A DNA stretch of 64,000 bases from Cohaesibacter celericrescens (GCF_002866925.1 NZ_PKUQ01000001.1:62001-126000); one strand, 5' to 3'. Positions 46,162-54,928 are shown, numbered from the stretch's first letter. Translations and numbers: made by a program. The notes: generated by a model from the sequence alone, not told the origin.

Positions 46162-47190
46162 ATGAACATCATCAAGACACTTTTAGCCGCGACGGCGACA
46201 CTCTCCATCAGTTGCGCTGCCCTTGTACCACAGGCCTCGGCAGCAGATCCGGCGCCAAAGGTTTATGCCGATGCCCTGAAGGGCAAGCGCATCATGCTCG
46301 TACCGATGGCTATGGGTTTCGACCTTGCTCAGGGTTGGACCGCCATTTTGAAACGCGAAGTCGCCGCCTTTGAGGGTATTTTGGAAACACGCGATCCCAA
46401 CTGGAGTGTGGAAGCAGGCGCACAAGCCATCACCGAAGCAATTGCATCGGAAAACAAACCAGACGTGCTGATTGTCATGTCTCCCGATATGAACTCCTAT
46501 TCCAAACTGATGAAGCGGGCACAGAAAGCCGGCATCTATGTGATCCTCATCGATAATCCGGCAAACTTCAAAGCGGATGCCTACATCGGAAGCGACTGGG
46601 CGGAATTGGGACGACTGGAAGCCGAAGCAGTGGTGAAGGGCTGCGGACCGGATTCTTCCAAAAAAATCGGCCTTGTGCAAGGCGATCAGGTCAATGCAAC
46701 CAGCCTGTTTCAATATGCGGGCATCATGGAAGTGCTCAAAAAATATCCTGATTTCGAAGTCGTTGCAAAACCGGATTCCAACTGGGATGCAACCACATCT
46801 CGCAATGTGACCACCACGATGCTGCAGCAAAATCCTGATATTTGCGGCATCATTGATTTCTGGGACGGCGACGCAACAGGCGCAGCTGCGGCCATTCGTG
46901 ACGCGGGCAAACAGGATGAAGTCTTCCTCGTCACCACCGGCGGTGGCGAGCAAACGGCAGACTGTGATCGCATCGCTGATGGTACTTACGGTGCTGTTGT
47001 CATGACTGAGTTGGCTCGCGAGACCCACAACATGGTGGCAATCATCAAATACCTGCTGCAAAGCGGCCAGCAACCCGGAACGTCAGCTCCCTACATTTAC
47101 ACCCTGTTGAAAGCAACAACGAAGGACAACTTGCGTCCCGATAGCTGTTGGGATCTCAAGGCGTTACAGGCTGAAGCCGGCATAGAGTAA
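46162..47190 (+). CDS. Sugar ABC transporter substrate-binding protein (RbsB-like)
   Basis: 342 residues from the ATG at 46162 (GAGGAAC ribosome-binding site). A signal peptide (about 1-28, QASAA) is followed by a type-1 periplasmic binding fold (QAITEAIASENKPDVLIVMSPDMNSYSKL split by variable residues; GIIDFWDGDATGAAAAIRDAG). It captures the substrate in the periplasm. Three Cys in the mature protein may include a disulfide. A stem-loop follows the gene. Confidence 0.9.
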   Translation: MNIIKTLLAATATLSISCAALVPQASAADPAPKVYADALKGKRIMLVPMAMGFDLAQGWTAILKREVAAFEGILETRDPNWSVEAGAQAITEAIASENKPDVLIVMSPDMNSYSKLMKRAQKAGIYVILIDNPANFKADAYIGSDWAELGRLEAEAVVKGCGPDSSKKIGLVQGDQVNATSLFQYAGIMEVLKKYPDFEVVAKPDSNWDATTSRNVTTTMLQQNPDICGIIDFWDGDATGAAAAIRDAGKQDEVFLVTTGGGEQTADCDRIADGTYGAVVMTELARETHNMVAIIKYLLQSGQQPGTSAPYIYTLLKATTKDNLRPDSCWDLKALQAEAGIE

Positions 47191-47224
47191 ATCCAACAGA
47201 GACGGATAAGTTTCCTTCTCAAAT

Positions 47225-47253
47225 GTTTCGGGTGGTCCATGGTCACCCGAAAC
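47225..47253 (+). terminator. Intercistronic stem-loop after binding-protein gene
   Basis: GTTTCGGGTG (47225-47234) pairs perfectly with CACCCGAAAC (47244-47253), 34 bases past the binding-protein stop codon. There is no T-run. It belongs to the set of stem-loops that follow binding-protein genes in this window. Confidence 0.75.
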
Positions 47254-47320
47254 CACGCCTCCCATCCATGCGGCAGCCCCAAACTTTCGGTGATGCCGCC
47301 CTATCCTGCTTATATTTTGT

Positions 47321-47393
47321 CTGGCCCTTTTCCTGTCTATATGCGAAGGGCCAGATGGACCAAGTCGTCGGAATCCTGATAGATGGCCCTTCG
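47321..47393 (+). promoter_or_regulatory. Mutually exclusive hairpins over a start codon
   Basis: Three segments share one pairing: A, CTGGCCCTT (47321-47329); B, CGAAGGGCCAG (47344-47354); C, TGGCCCTTCG (47384-47393). B can pair with A (9 bp) or with C (10 bp). Segment C includes the last two bases of the ATG at 47383-47385, so A:B would leave the start open and B:C would close it. This is the layout of a translational attenuator; whether it works is untested. Confidence 0.45.
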
Positions 47394-49506
47394 TGAACGC
47401 ATACAAGCCTGGCGCTATAATTTAATCCCCGATCACCTCGTCGGCGAGATCCTGACCAAACGCTGGACGGACAATGCCATTCCGTTTATTGCCTTGGTGA
47501 TCACTGTGGCGACATTCGGCTCGGCTATACCGGGTTTCTTCAAGCTCTATTCGTTGCAAGAATCCACGCGCCAGCTCGGTGAATTCTCTATCGTGGTAAC
47601 GGGCTTGACCGTCGTTATGCTGGGTGGTGGCATTGATTTGTCTGTCGGCTCGATCTTTGCTCTGGCGGCCTTTGCATCAGTCTCAACCTTTTTCATTTTC
47701 GATGCGCCGGTCTGGGTCGCGCTTTTGGCGGCGATTGGCACGGGCATCGCCTGCGGTGCGATCAACGGATATCTTATCGGCTTTTTGCGGTTGCGTGCAT
47801 TCCTCACAACGCTGGTAACCTTCATCATTGGCCGCGCTGTCTTTGATATTCTAATCGTCAAATATGGTGCCGAAATACAGATGTCGATGGCATCATCAGA
47901 CACTTGGGATTTCATTGGAGACAGCACGATTTATGGCTTCTCGGTTCCAATCCTGACAGCCCTGCTTCTTGCATTTATCACTCATATTGTACTTACACGA
48001 TCCCGCCCCGGTTGGCACATTCAAGCCGTCGGCGGCTCTCGTCGATCAGCACATAATGCCGGCATTCGCGTGCGACGAACGGTCTTTATGACCTATGTTT
48101 TCTCGGGTTTTTGCGCCAGTATCGCCGGTTTTCTTATTGCCACGCGCCTAAGCAGTGCGGGGCCCGGAACAGGTCTCAATCTCGAAATCCTCGCTTTAAC
48201 GGCAGCCGTTGTCGGCGGCAACAGTCTGGGGGGCGGTCGTGGCTCTGTGACCAAAGGCATGATGGGAGCCATTATCGTTCTGATCATGACCAACGGCCTC
48301 ATCCGTCTTGGTTTTGGTACCGGTACCAACCAAATGGTACTCGGCATCATGTTGGCTGTCGCGGTAACCATCGACATCCGCTGGCTCAAGAACCGACACA
48401 AGGTCCTCAACGAGGTCTATGTTGCTCCTGTTTATCTCAAAATGGGAGAAGCCTTGTCCGCCGAGCCCGGCTCTGGATCCCCCTACTCTCTCAACAATAG
48501 CCTTTCTAAAGCCGATCATATTGGGCTTGGCGAATTGGAAGGGCCGGAAGATGTCATACTCGATCGGGAAGATAATCTTTATTGCGGCACCCGCCACGGA
48601 GAGATCGTTCGCTTTTTCGCGCCCGACTATAAACGCTCGGAAGTCTTTGCCCATGTGGGAGGCTTCCCCCTCGGTCTGGCTTTCGACAGCGATCAAAACC
48701 TGATCACCTGCGTTGGCGCTATGGGGCTATACAAAATTTCTCCAGAACGGGAAGTCACACGTCTTACGGCAGAAACAAAACGATCTTGGACATCCATTGT
48801 CGATGATGCTCGCTTGCGTGACCCCAATGACCTAGACATCGCAGCCGATGGCAAGATCTATTTCACCGACTCCACCAAGCGCTATGATGCGCACGAATGG
48901 GCGTTGGATTCGATCGAAAACCGCGGCACGGGACGTCTCTTGGTCTATGATCCCAAGGATGGCTCAACCAAAACCCTGCTCGATGGCTATCGCTACACCA
49001 ACGGCGTATGTATCGCCCACGACGGCAAGTCGCTCTATTTTTCCGAAAGCTGGGCCTGCCGGATCCACCGTTATTGGCTGGAAGGTCCCAAGGCAGGCAC
49101 TGCCGAATGCGTTATCAAAGATATGCCGGGTTACACAGACAATATCAACCGCGCATCAGATGGCACCTACTGGATGGCTTGGCTCGGAATGCGGACACCC
49201 AGCTTCGATCTCTCGTTGCGACATCCGGCCATGCGCAAGCGTATGACCCGACGTTTGCCACAGGACGACTGGCTCTTCCCCAACATCAACACAGGTGGCA
49301 TCGTCAAATTCGATGATAGTGCCAATATCATTCAGACCTTTGGCGACCTGACAGGACAATCCCATTCGATGGTGACCTCCATGCGCGAGCATAAGGGCCA
49401 ACTCTTTATCGGTGGCATTCTAAACAATCGCATCGGACGGTATGAAATCGATGGTGCGGACGAAAGCTGGACAGGCATGACTTCCTATTGGGGAGAAAAA
49501 GCATGA
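47383..49506 (+). CDS. RbsC-like permease fused to an SMP-30/strictosidine-synthase-like propeller
   Basis: 707 residues. Residues about 1-345 are an RbsC-type permease (MLGGGIDLSVGSIFALAAFA; GGNSLGGGRGSVTKG). After a linker, residues about 385-705 form an SMP-30/gluconolactonase/strictosidine-synthase-like six-bladed propeller. Its putative metal ligands are intact: Glu389 (GPEDV), Asn482 (DPNDL), Asn540 (TNGV) and Asp586 (GYTDNI). By RbsC topology the propeller should face the cytoplasm, so a lactone or ester could be opened as it enters; this is inference. The gene lies between the binding-protein gene and a second propeller gene that overlaps it by four bases. Confidence 0.88.
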   Translation: MALRERIQAWRYNLIPDHLVGEILTKRWTDNAIPFIALVITVATFGSAIPGFFKLYSLQESTRQLGEFSIVVTGLTVVMLGGGIDLSVGSIFALAAFASVSTFFIFDAPVWVALLAAIGTGIACGAINGYLIGFLRLRAFLTTLVTFIIGRAVFDILIVKYGAEIQMSMASSDTWDFIGDSTIYGFSVPILTALLLAFITHIVLTRSRPGWHIQAVGGSRRSAHNAGIRVRRTVFMTYVFSGFCASIAGFLIATRLSSAGPGTGLNLEILALTAAVVGGNSLGGGRGSVTKGMMGAIIVLIMTNGLIRLGFGTGTNQMVLGIMLAVAVTIDIRWLKNRHKVLNEVYVAPVYLKMGEALSAEPGSGSPYSLNNSLSKADHIGLGELEGPEDVILDREDNLYCGTRHGEIVRFFAPDYKRSEVFAHVGGFPLGLAFDSDQNLITCVGAMGLYKISPEREVTRLTAETKRSWTSIVDDARLRDPNDLDIAADGKIYFTDSTKRYDAHEWALDSIENRGTGRLLVYDPKDGSTKTLLDGYRYTNGVCIAHDGKSLYFSESWACRIHRYWLEGPKAGTAECVIKDMPGYTDNINRASDGTYWMAWLGMRTPSFDLSLRHPAMRKRMTRRLPQDDWLFPNINTGGIVKFDDSANIIQTFGDLTGQSHSMVTSMREHKGQLFIGGILNNRIGRYEIDGADESWTGMTSYWGEKA

Positions 49507-50561
49507 TTTTTGACCCGATCCTCGATTTCTTTCGCGGTAAGGCTGTGACAATACCGCCGATGGATGGTGCTTTCCGGCCCAACACAGAGTTGGATGACGC
49601 TGCACTTCTATGCGATTTGGCAGAAGCAGATAATCTGGCAATCCTCAATGGGGATATCATCGCGACCTCTGGCAATGCCATCTATGTTATCAACCCGGAC
49701 AAAACGCCTGAGCTCTTGAAGAATTTCGAAGCTCCGATTACGGCACTTGCTGTCTCGCCAGAGGGGCAATTGGCTGTAGCGCTGGAAACAGGCCAGCTTT
49801 TGATAGAAGGAGAACCAATCCACCTTCTAGAAGAGATCCGCGCAATCACAGCCCTCGCCTATTCATACAATGGTGCTTTATGGCTGGCCAATGGATCGTC
49901 TGAGCATACATGTTCGGACTGGGCCGCAGATCTGATGAACAAACGCGCCACCGGTTCGCTTTGGGTTCGCCACCAGCCAAGTGAAGCCTTTCATAAGATG
50001 GCAGACAATCTTGCCTATCCCAGTGGCCTATGCCCATTGAGTGGCGGTCGTGTCGTTTTTTCAGAAAGCTGGCGCCATCGGCTGATGCAAATTGATGCGG
50101 ATAAAAACATTTCGCTCCTCATCGATCATATTCCCGGCTATCCGGCCCGCCTGTCCCCCACAGCAGACGGCGGAGCCATTCTTTCCGTTTTTGCGCCTCG
50201 CAATCGCTTGATCGAATTCGTGCTGCAAGAGACCCATTATCGCTATGACATGATGGCCACCGTCCCGCGCGAATACTGGATCGCCCCAGCACTGAGTTCT
50301 GGCCGCAGCTTCCTTGAGCCACTGCAATGCGGCAGCATTCGCACCATGGGCGTACACAAAGCGTGGTCTCCTGCCCGCTCTTATGGGCTCGTCGTCCGGC
50401 TCGGAGCAAATATGAACCCCTTAACCAGCATGCATAGCCGCGCCAACGGCACGCGCCACGGTGTTTGTAGCGCCATAGAGCATGAGGGACGGCTCATCAT
50501 TGCCTCAAAGGGGGGCGATTGCCTAATTGAGATTGCTGACACAAATGCAAAGGGCCACTGA
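49503..50561 (+). CDS. SMP-30-like propeller lacking metal ligands (probable pseudoenzyme)
   Basis: 352 residues with no signal peptide. It has the same propeller pattern as the fusion partner upstream (RVVFSESWRHRLMQID compares with SLYFSESWACRIHRYW). The metal-ligand positions are changed: Ser174 replaces Asn540 of the fusion and Ala215 replaces Asp586, and the Glu389 and Asn482 motifs are not recognisable. It overlaps the fusion gene by four bases (ATGA). It may be a regulatory or binding partner rather than an enzyme. The homology call is good; the loss of activity is inference. Confidence 0.72.
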   Translation: MIFDPILDFFRGKAVTIPPMDGAFRPNTELDDAALLCDLAEADNLAILNGDIIATSGNAIYVINPDKTPELLKNFEAPITALAVSPEGQLAVALETGQLLIEGEPIHLLEEIRAITALAYSYNGALWLANGSSEHTCSDWAADLMNKRATGSLWVRHQPSEAFHKMADNLAYPSGLCPLSGGRVVFSESWRHRLMQIDADKNISLLIDHIPGYPARLSPTADGGAILSVFAPRNRLIEFVLQETHYRYDMMATVPREYWIAPALSSGRSFLEPLQCGSIRTMGVHKAWSPARSYGLVVRLGANMNPLTSMHSRANGTRHGVCSAIEHEGRLIIASKGGDCLIEIADTNAKGH

Positions 50562-50562
50562 C

Positions 50563-52059
50563 ATGGAACCCATCATTCGCATGGACAAGATCACCAAGGC
50601 CTATCGCGGCGTTCCTGCTGTCCAGCATGTCGACTTCGAGCTTCGACAGGGGGAAGTCCACGCACTGCTTGGTGAGAATGGAGCTGGAAAATCAACCTTA
50701 ACGAAAATGATGGCGGGCGTTGTGGAACCAACCGACGGCAGCATGTATTTTCATGGCCAGAAAACAATCTTTACCTCTCCGAACGAGGCACTTGATGCCG
50801 GGGTCGCAATGGTGTTTCAGGAAACCAGTCTTGTGCCCTCCATGACCGTGGCGCAAAATCTCTATCTGGGATCGGAAAAATTCCTCAATCGCCTACGTGG
50901 CACCTATATTTCGGCCCAACAATTTCTGCAATCTTTGAATTTCTCCGTCGATCCGACCGCCTTGGTCGCCACTCTCGGTGCGGCGAAGCGACAGATGGTA
51001 GAGATTGCCCGTGCCGTTCATCACAATGCTGAAGTGATTATCTTTGATGAACCCACCGCGACTTTAACACCGGAAGAGAAACGTCATTTCTTTGCTCTGA
51101 TCAATCGCCTGAAAGAGCGCGGCGTATCCATCATTTTCATCAGTCACGCTCTTGAAGAAGCCTTGATGATTTCAGATAGGATAACGATCCTGCGTGATGG
51201 CGAAATGGTTGCAAGCGACAAAACGGAAAACTTTACCCGCGACACCATCATCGCCTCCATGGTGGGCCGAACGTTGTCAGGCGAATTATATCGCAATCGT
51301 TCCGAATCCGACTTGCGCAAAGCGGGCAAAAAGGTCCTGTCCGTTCAGGACATCTCTATGGGCGCTATGGTGCGCAACAACTCATTTTCAATTTTCTCCG
51401 ACCAGATCACCGGCGTCTTCGGTCTCATTGGATCGGGTCGGACAGAAACATTCAAAATTGTTTCCGGCATCTATAAGCGAGACTTCTTACGAGGCGGCTC
51501 TATTGTTTTGAACGACAAGCCCTCCCGATATTACGTCCCGCAACAAGCGGTGAAAGACGGCATTGTCTATGTGACAGAAGACCGCAAAAGCGAAGGCTTT
51601 TTCGAAACCATGTCAATCGCGGAAAACATCTATGCCGGCCTGATCGCCGCAGGCCACAACAAAGCTTGGTATGTCAGCGACAAGGAAATACATGCCGTTG
51701 CGGAAGATTGGTCCAAAAAACTGAATGTCCGGGCAATCAATGACAACGCCCGTGTTGTTGAGCTTTCTGGTGGCAACCAGCAAAAAGTTGTGATCGGCAA
51801 AGGGTTGGTTCAGGAACCCAATCTGGTCATTTTCGACGAACCGACACGCGGAGTCGATGTAGGCGCAATTGCCGAGATCCACCAGATTATCAACGGCTTG
51901 GCCGATCAAGGATTGGCCGTTGTGGTTATCTCATCCTACCTACCGGAAATCATGAACCTTTCGGACAGGATCCTTGTCTGTAGACAAGGGCGTATTGTGG
52001 AAGAATTCTCTCCCGTGGAAGCGACAGAAGAAAAAATTATGTATGCGGCGGTCCATTGA
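50563..52059 (+). CDS. RbsA-like sugar ABC transporter ATPase (two NBDs)
   Basis: 498 residues from the ATG at 50563 (AAGGG ribosome-binding site), immediately after the propeller gene. The first nucleotide-binding domain has GENGAGKST and FDEPTATLTPEE; the second has the usual degenerate P-loop GLIGSGRTE, signature LSGGNQQK and an intact FDEPTRGVDVG, unlike the other RbsA-like protein of the window. It powers the two RbsC-type permeases of this operon. Confidence 0.93.
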   Translation: MEPIIRMDKITKAYRGVPAVQHVDFELRQGEVHALLGENGAGKSTLTKMMAGVVEPTDGSMYFHGQKTIFTSPNEALDAGVAMVFQETSLVPSMTVAQNLYLGSEKFLNRLRGTYISAQQFLQSLNFSVDPTALVATLGAAKRQMVEIARAVHHNAEVIIFDEPTATLTPEEKRHFFALINRLKERGVSIIFISHALEEALMISDRITILRDGEMVASDKTENFTRDTIIASMVGRTLSGELYRNRSESDLRKAGKKVLSVQDISMGAMVRNNSFSIFSDQITGVFGLIGSGRTETFKIVSGIYKRDFLRGGSIVLNDKPSRYYVPQQAVKDGIVYVTEDRKSEGFFETMSIAENIYAGLIAAGHNKAWYVSDKEIHAVAEDWSKKLNVRAINDNARVVELSGGNQQKVVIGKGLVQEPNLVIFDEPTRGVDVGAIAEIHQIINGLADQGLAVVVISSYLPEIMNLSDRILVCRQGRIVEEFSPVEATEEKIMYAAVH

Positions 52060-52112
52060 TAAAACCGCCCAGCTAACAACCAATAACGAGAAGAACAAAA
52101 AGGAGAAAATCG

Positions 52113-52967
52113 ATGGCGTCTGACCGTACGATGTGGACCTATTATAAAGGCAAATGGCAAGAAGGCGACGTTCGCATTTTGGGCGCAGCCTCCCATGCGA
52201 CATGGCTCGGCTCTCTTGTTTTCGACGGAGCCCGCCTGTTTGAGGGTGTCTCCCCCGATCTTGATCTGCATTGCGAGCGCGTCAATGCCTCCGCCCAAGC
52301 ACTGGGCCTTACCCCCACATTGACAGGCAAAGAGATTGAAGCCCTCACCATGCAGGGCTTGAAAAAATTTGCGCCGGGGACCGACATCTATATCCGCCCG
52401 ATGTATTGGGCTGAGGAAAGTGACGTCGGAACCGTGCCACCACTGGCCTCTTCTACCGACTTTGCCCTCTGCCTTGAAGAAATGCCGATGGTCGAGCCAA
52501 CCGGTTTTACGATCACAACAACCAGCTTTAGTCGGCCAACTCTTTCGGTTATGCCCGTCAATGCCAAGGCCGCATGCCTCTATGCCAACAATGCACGCAT
52601 GATGCGTGAAGCAAAGGCCAAAGGCTTTCACAATGCCCTTGTAACCGATTGCGCAGGAAATGTCGCGGAATTGGCGACGTCAAATGTCTTCATGGTGCGG
52701 GACGGTGAAGTATTCACGCCAGTGCCAAATGGAACCTTCCTGAATGGCATCACGCGCCAACGCGTCATTGCCCTGCTGCAACAAGCTGGTGTGAAGGTTC
52801 ATGAGATCACACTAACTTTGGAAGACTTCCGCAATGCTGACGAGATCTTCTCTACCGGCAACATTTCCAAAGTGGTCCCCATTATTGGCTTTGATGACCG
52901 GACGCTGGACTACGGACCGATAACAAAAAGAGCTCGTTCCCTTTATATGGACTGGGCGCACGCTTGA
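52113..52967 (+). CDS. Class IV aminotransferase (BCAT-like), PLP-dependent
   Basis: 284 residues of the fold-type-IV family. The PLP lysine is Lys152 in VNAKAACLYANNARM, with the family's FDGARLFEG near the N-terminus (Arg41) and the Glu-bearing NVAELATSNVFMV. It resembles branched-chain aminotransferases and D-amino-acid/lyase relatives; the substrate is unknown. An AAGGAGAAAA ribosome-binding site precedes the ATG. It follows the importer genes at a 53-base gap and is probably part of the same catabolic operon. Confidence 0.88.
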   Translation: MASDRTMWTYYKGKWQEGDVRILGAASHATWLGSLVFDGARLFEGVSPDLDLHCERVNASAQALGLTPTLTGKEIEALTMQGLKKFAPGTDIYIRPMYWAEESDVGTVPPLASSTDFALCLEEMPMVEPTGFTITTTSFSRPTLSVMPVNAKAACLYANNARMMREAKAKGFHNALVTDCAGNVAELATSNVFMVRDGEVFTPVPNGTFLNGITRQRVIALLQQAGVKVHEITLTLEDFRNADEIFSTGNISKVVPIIGFDDRTLDYGPITKRARSLYMDWAHA

Positions 52968-52980
52968 GAGGAAAAGAACT

Positions 52981-53385
52981 ATGGCTACAGTCAAACTGAT
53001 CACAGATGCTGAGGCTGAAAAAATTCCGGCAGTGAAAGAGGTATTTGATGATATCCGCGCTGCACGCAAGACTGATTTCATCAACAATTTTTGGCGCGCA
53101 ATGGCCAATGACCCCGCCCTGCTGAAACGCACATGGGAAGGCCTGAAAGCCGTAATGATGGTTGAAGGCAACATCGACCCGATGACCCGCGAGATGATCT
53201 ATATCGCAGTTTCCATCGCCAATTCCTGTCAATATTGCATTCATTCCCATACCGCTCAGGCGCGGGCCAAAGGGATGAGCGATGAAACCTATGGTGAGCT
53301 GCTGTCTATCGTCAGCTTGGCAGCTCAGACCAACCATCTTGTCACCGGCATGCAGGTCCCCATCGATCCCGAATTCGTGGCCTAA
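52981..53385 (+). CDS. Carboxymuconolactone decarboxylase (CMD/AhpD) family protein
   Basis: 134 residues with the CMD/AhpD core motif CQYCIHSHTAQARAKG, which contains the redox CxxC and following His. Proteins with this motif are AhpD-like thiol reductants or peroxidases, or lactone decarboxylases without the Cys pair; the CxxC favours the redox type. It starts 13 bases after the aminotransferase gene, so it is co-translated. Confidence 0.85.
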   Translation: MATVKLITDAEAEKIPAVKEVFDDIRAARKTDFINNFWRAMANDPALLKRTWEGLKAVMMVEGNIDPMTREMIYIAVSIANSCQYCIHSHTAQARAKGMSDETYGELLSIVSLAAQTNHLVTGMQVPIDPEFVA

Positions 53386-53451
53386 AACCGAGCCGAATAG
53401 CAAAATTAGAGCGTTGCTACCAATCACGGCAACCATTAATCGGAGAGAAAA

Positions 53452-54423
53452 ATGGATATGGCACTTGTTGCTTCCAGACCTGGCGGTCCGGAAGTCATGG
53501 AGTGGTGCGCGCTGGAAACAGGCACACCCGGCCCAGGAGAAGCGTTGGTTCGTCACACTGCAATCGGTGTTAATTTTATCGATGTCTATAATCGTTCGGG
53601 ACTGTACCCTTGGGCAGAAGACAAAATGATACCCGGAGCCGAGGCCGCCGGTGTCGTTGAAGCCGTTGGAGCAGGCGTAGACAATCTAAAGCCCGGAGAT
53701 AGAGTCGCCTATGTGCTAAAGTCAGGTGCCTACAGAGAACGCCGCGTGCTTGCTGCTGACCGCCTAGTCTTACTGCCCGAAGGCATATCAGACGACCTTG
53801 CCGCCAGCGTAATGCTTAAAGGACTAACCGCACAATATCTGGTGACATCGTCCTACCATGTCAAACCCGGAGACATCGTGCTGGTCCATGCGGCGGCAGG
53901 TGGTGTTGGTTTGCTTCTGGGTCAGTGGCTCAAAGCGCTCGGAGCAAGAGCGATCGGCACGGCAGGCACCGAGGAAAAAGTCGCCCTCGCCCTCAAACAT
54001 GGCTATAGCGATGTGATCAACTACAGCGCTGTCAGTTTTGCCGAAGCGGTGATGGAGCTAACAGCTGGTGCTGGCTGTGAAGCTGTCTATGACAGCGTCG
54101 GAAAGGACACTTGGCGCGGCTCACTGAGCTGCCTTAAGCCCTTTGGCATGTTTGTCAATTTCGGTCAGTCTTCCGGCATGATTGAGGATTTCAAACTCTC
54201 CGACCTAGCCAAAGGATCACTCTCTGCAAATCGCCCCGTATTGTTTGACTATGTCGCAGATCGCACCGACCTGGAAATGCGAGCCGCCGATCTGTTTGGC
54301 CGTCTGCTGAGCCAAGATATTTGTGCTGATGTGGTCTCCAAACGGCCTCTGCGCGAAGCAGCTCAAGCCCATCAAGCGCTCGAAGCCAGACAAACCACCG
54401 GAGCAGCAGTGCTGCAACCGTAA
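53452..54423 (+). CDS. NADPH:quinone oxidoreductase-like zinc-independent MDR protein
   Basis: 323 residues of the medium-chain dehydrogenase/reductase superfamily, QOR branch: a GroES-like N-terminal half (PGGPEVMEW; GVNFIDVYNRSGLYPW) and a Rossmann domain (LVHAAAGGVGLLLGQWLKALGA). The Cys/His ligands of zinc alcohol dehydrogenases are absent. It reduces quinones or alpha,beta-unsaturated carbonyls with NADPH. It closes the run of genes that begins with the LysR-controlled importer. Confidence 0.9.
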   Translation: MDMALVASRPGGPEVMEWCALETGTPGPGEALVRHTAIGVNFIDVYNRSGLYPWAEDKMIPGAEAAGVVEAVGAGVDNLKPGDRVAYVLKSGAYRERRVLAADRLVLLPEGISDDLAASVMLKGLTAQYLVTSSYHVKPGDIVLVHAAAGGVGLLLGQWLKALGARAIGTAGTEEKVALALKHGYSDVINYSAVSFAEAVMELTAGAGCEAVYDSVGKDTWRGSLSCLKPFGMFVNFGQSSGMIEDFKLSDLAKGSLSANRPVLFDYVADRTDLEMRAADLFGRLLSQDICADVVSKRPLREAAQAHQALEARQTTGAAVLQP

Positions 54424-54431
54424 CAATGGCT

Positions 54432-54462
54432 GCTGGTTTGCAAACGCAATCGCCAAACCAGC
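54432..54462 (+). terminator. Stem-loop after quinone oxidoreductase gene
   Basis: GCTGGTTTG (54432-54440) pairs perfectly with CAAACCAGC (54454-54462), 8 bases past the stop codon. There is no T-run. It is a plausible end for the long LysR-associated transcription unit. Confidence 0.5.
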
Positions 54463-54669
54463 CCCCCTTGGCGTCTCCAAGTTAGATAGTGGCCCTCACT
54501 TATAAATGGGAGCCAATGGAACTCTCTGTGATTGTGCGCAGGGCGATTTTGCGCTGGCTTCCTCAGCCATACCCATTGCAAAACAGTGGATCTCAAGAAG
54601 ACGCAAAAGTGAAAATGTGTCAGCCGATCGAGCGTAACTTCACCAAATAATTTCAGTTTCTGGATTTTT

Positions 54670-54754
54670 TGGTACGGGCGGCGGGACTCGAACCCGCACG
54701 GCCTAGGGCCTCAGGATTTTAAGTCCTGTATGTCTACCATTCCATCACGCCCGC
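54670..54754 (-). tRNA. tRNA-Leu (UAA)
   Basis: An 85-base cloverleaf on the minus strand with encoded CCA. The acceptor stem is GCGGGCG / CGCCCGT, the anticodon stem CAGGA/TCCTG encloses loop CTTAAAA (anticodon TAA), a long class II variable arm follows, and the T-loop is GGTTCGAGTCC. The long variable arm and the anticodon both give leucine. No att-like repeats or integrase flank it. Confidence 0.97.
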
Positions 54755-54865
54755 ACTCAAACCCGCAAACGCGAGTCCGACCATTGCTAATACCAGAGCA
54801 AGACAATTGCAAGCAATGCTCGCACCACCATCCACAAGAGGCCCATTAGCCAACAGCCAAAATAC

Positions 54866-54893
54866 AAAAAGCGGCCGGATTATAGCCGGTCGC
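54866..54893 (-). terminator. Rho-independent terminator of gpt
   Basis: GCGGCCGG (54871-54878) pairs with CCGGTCGC (54886-54893, one G-T pair). Read on the minus strand the hairpin is followed by five Ts. It lies 36 bases past the gpt stop codon. Confidence 0.85.
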
Positions 54894-54928
54894 TTCTTAA
54901 AACACCAATTGTCGATCTGCGAGAGACC

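Noticed and set aside
46183..47073. Long leftward open frame (about 296 codons) opposite the binding-protein gene
   Set aside because: It is the antisense shadow of a clear RbsB-like gene with signal peptide and ribosome-binding site; the antisense product resembles nothing and is Cys/His-rich by chance.
54670..54754. tRNA-Leu as an integration site for a genomic island
   Set aside because: No integrase, no direct repeat of the tRNA 3' end nearby, and the genes on both sides are ordinary housekeeping or catabolic genes.
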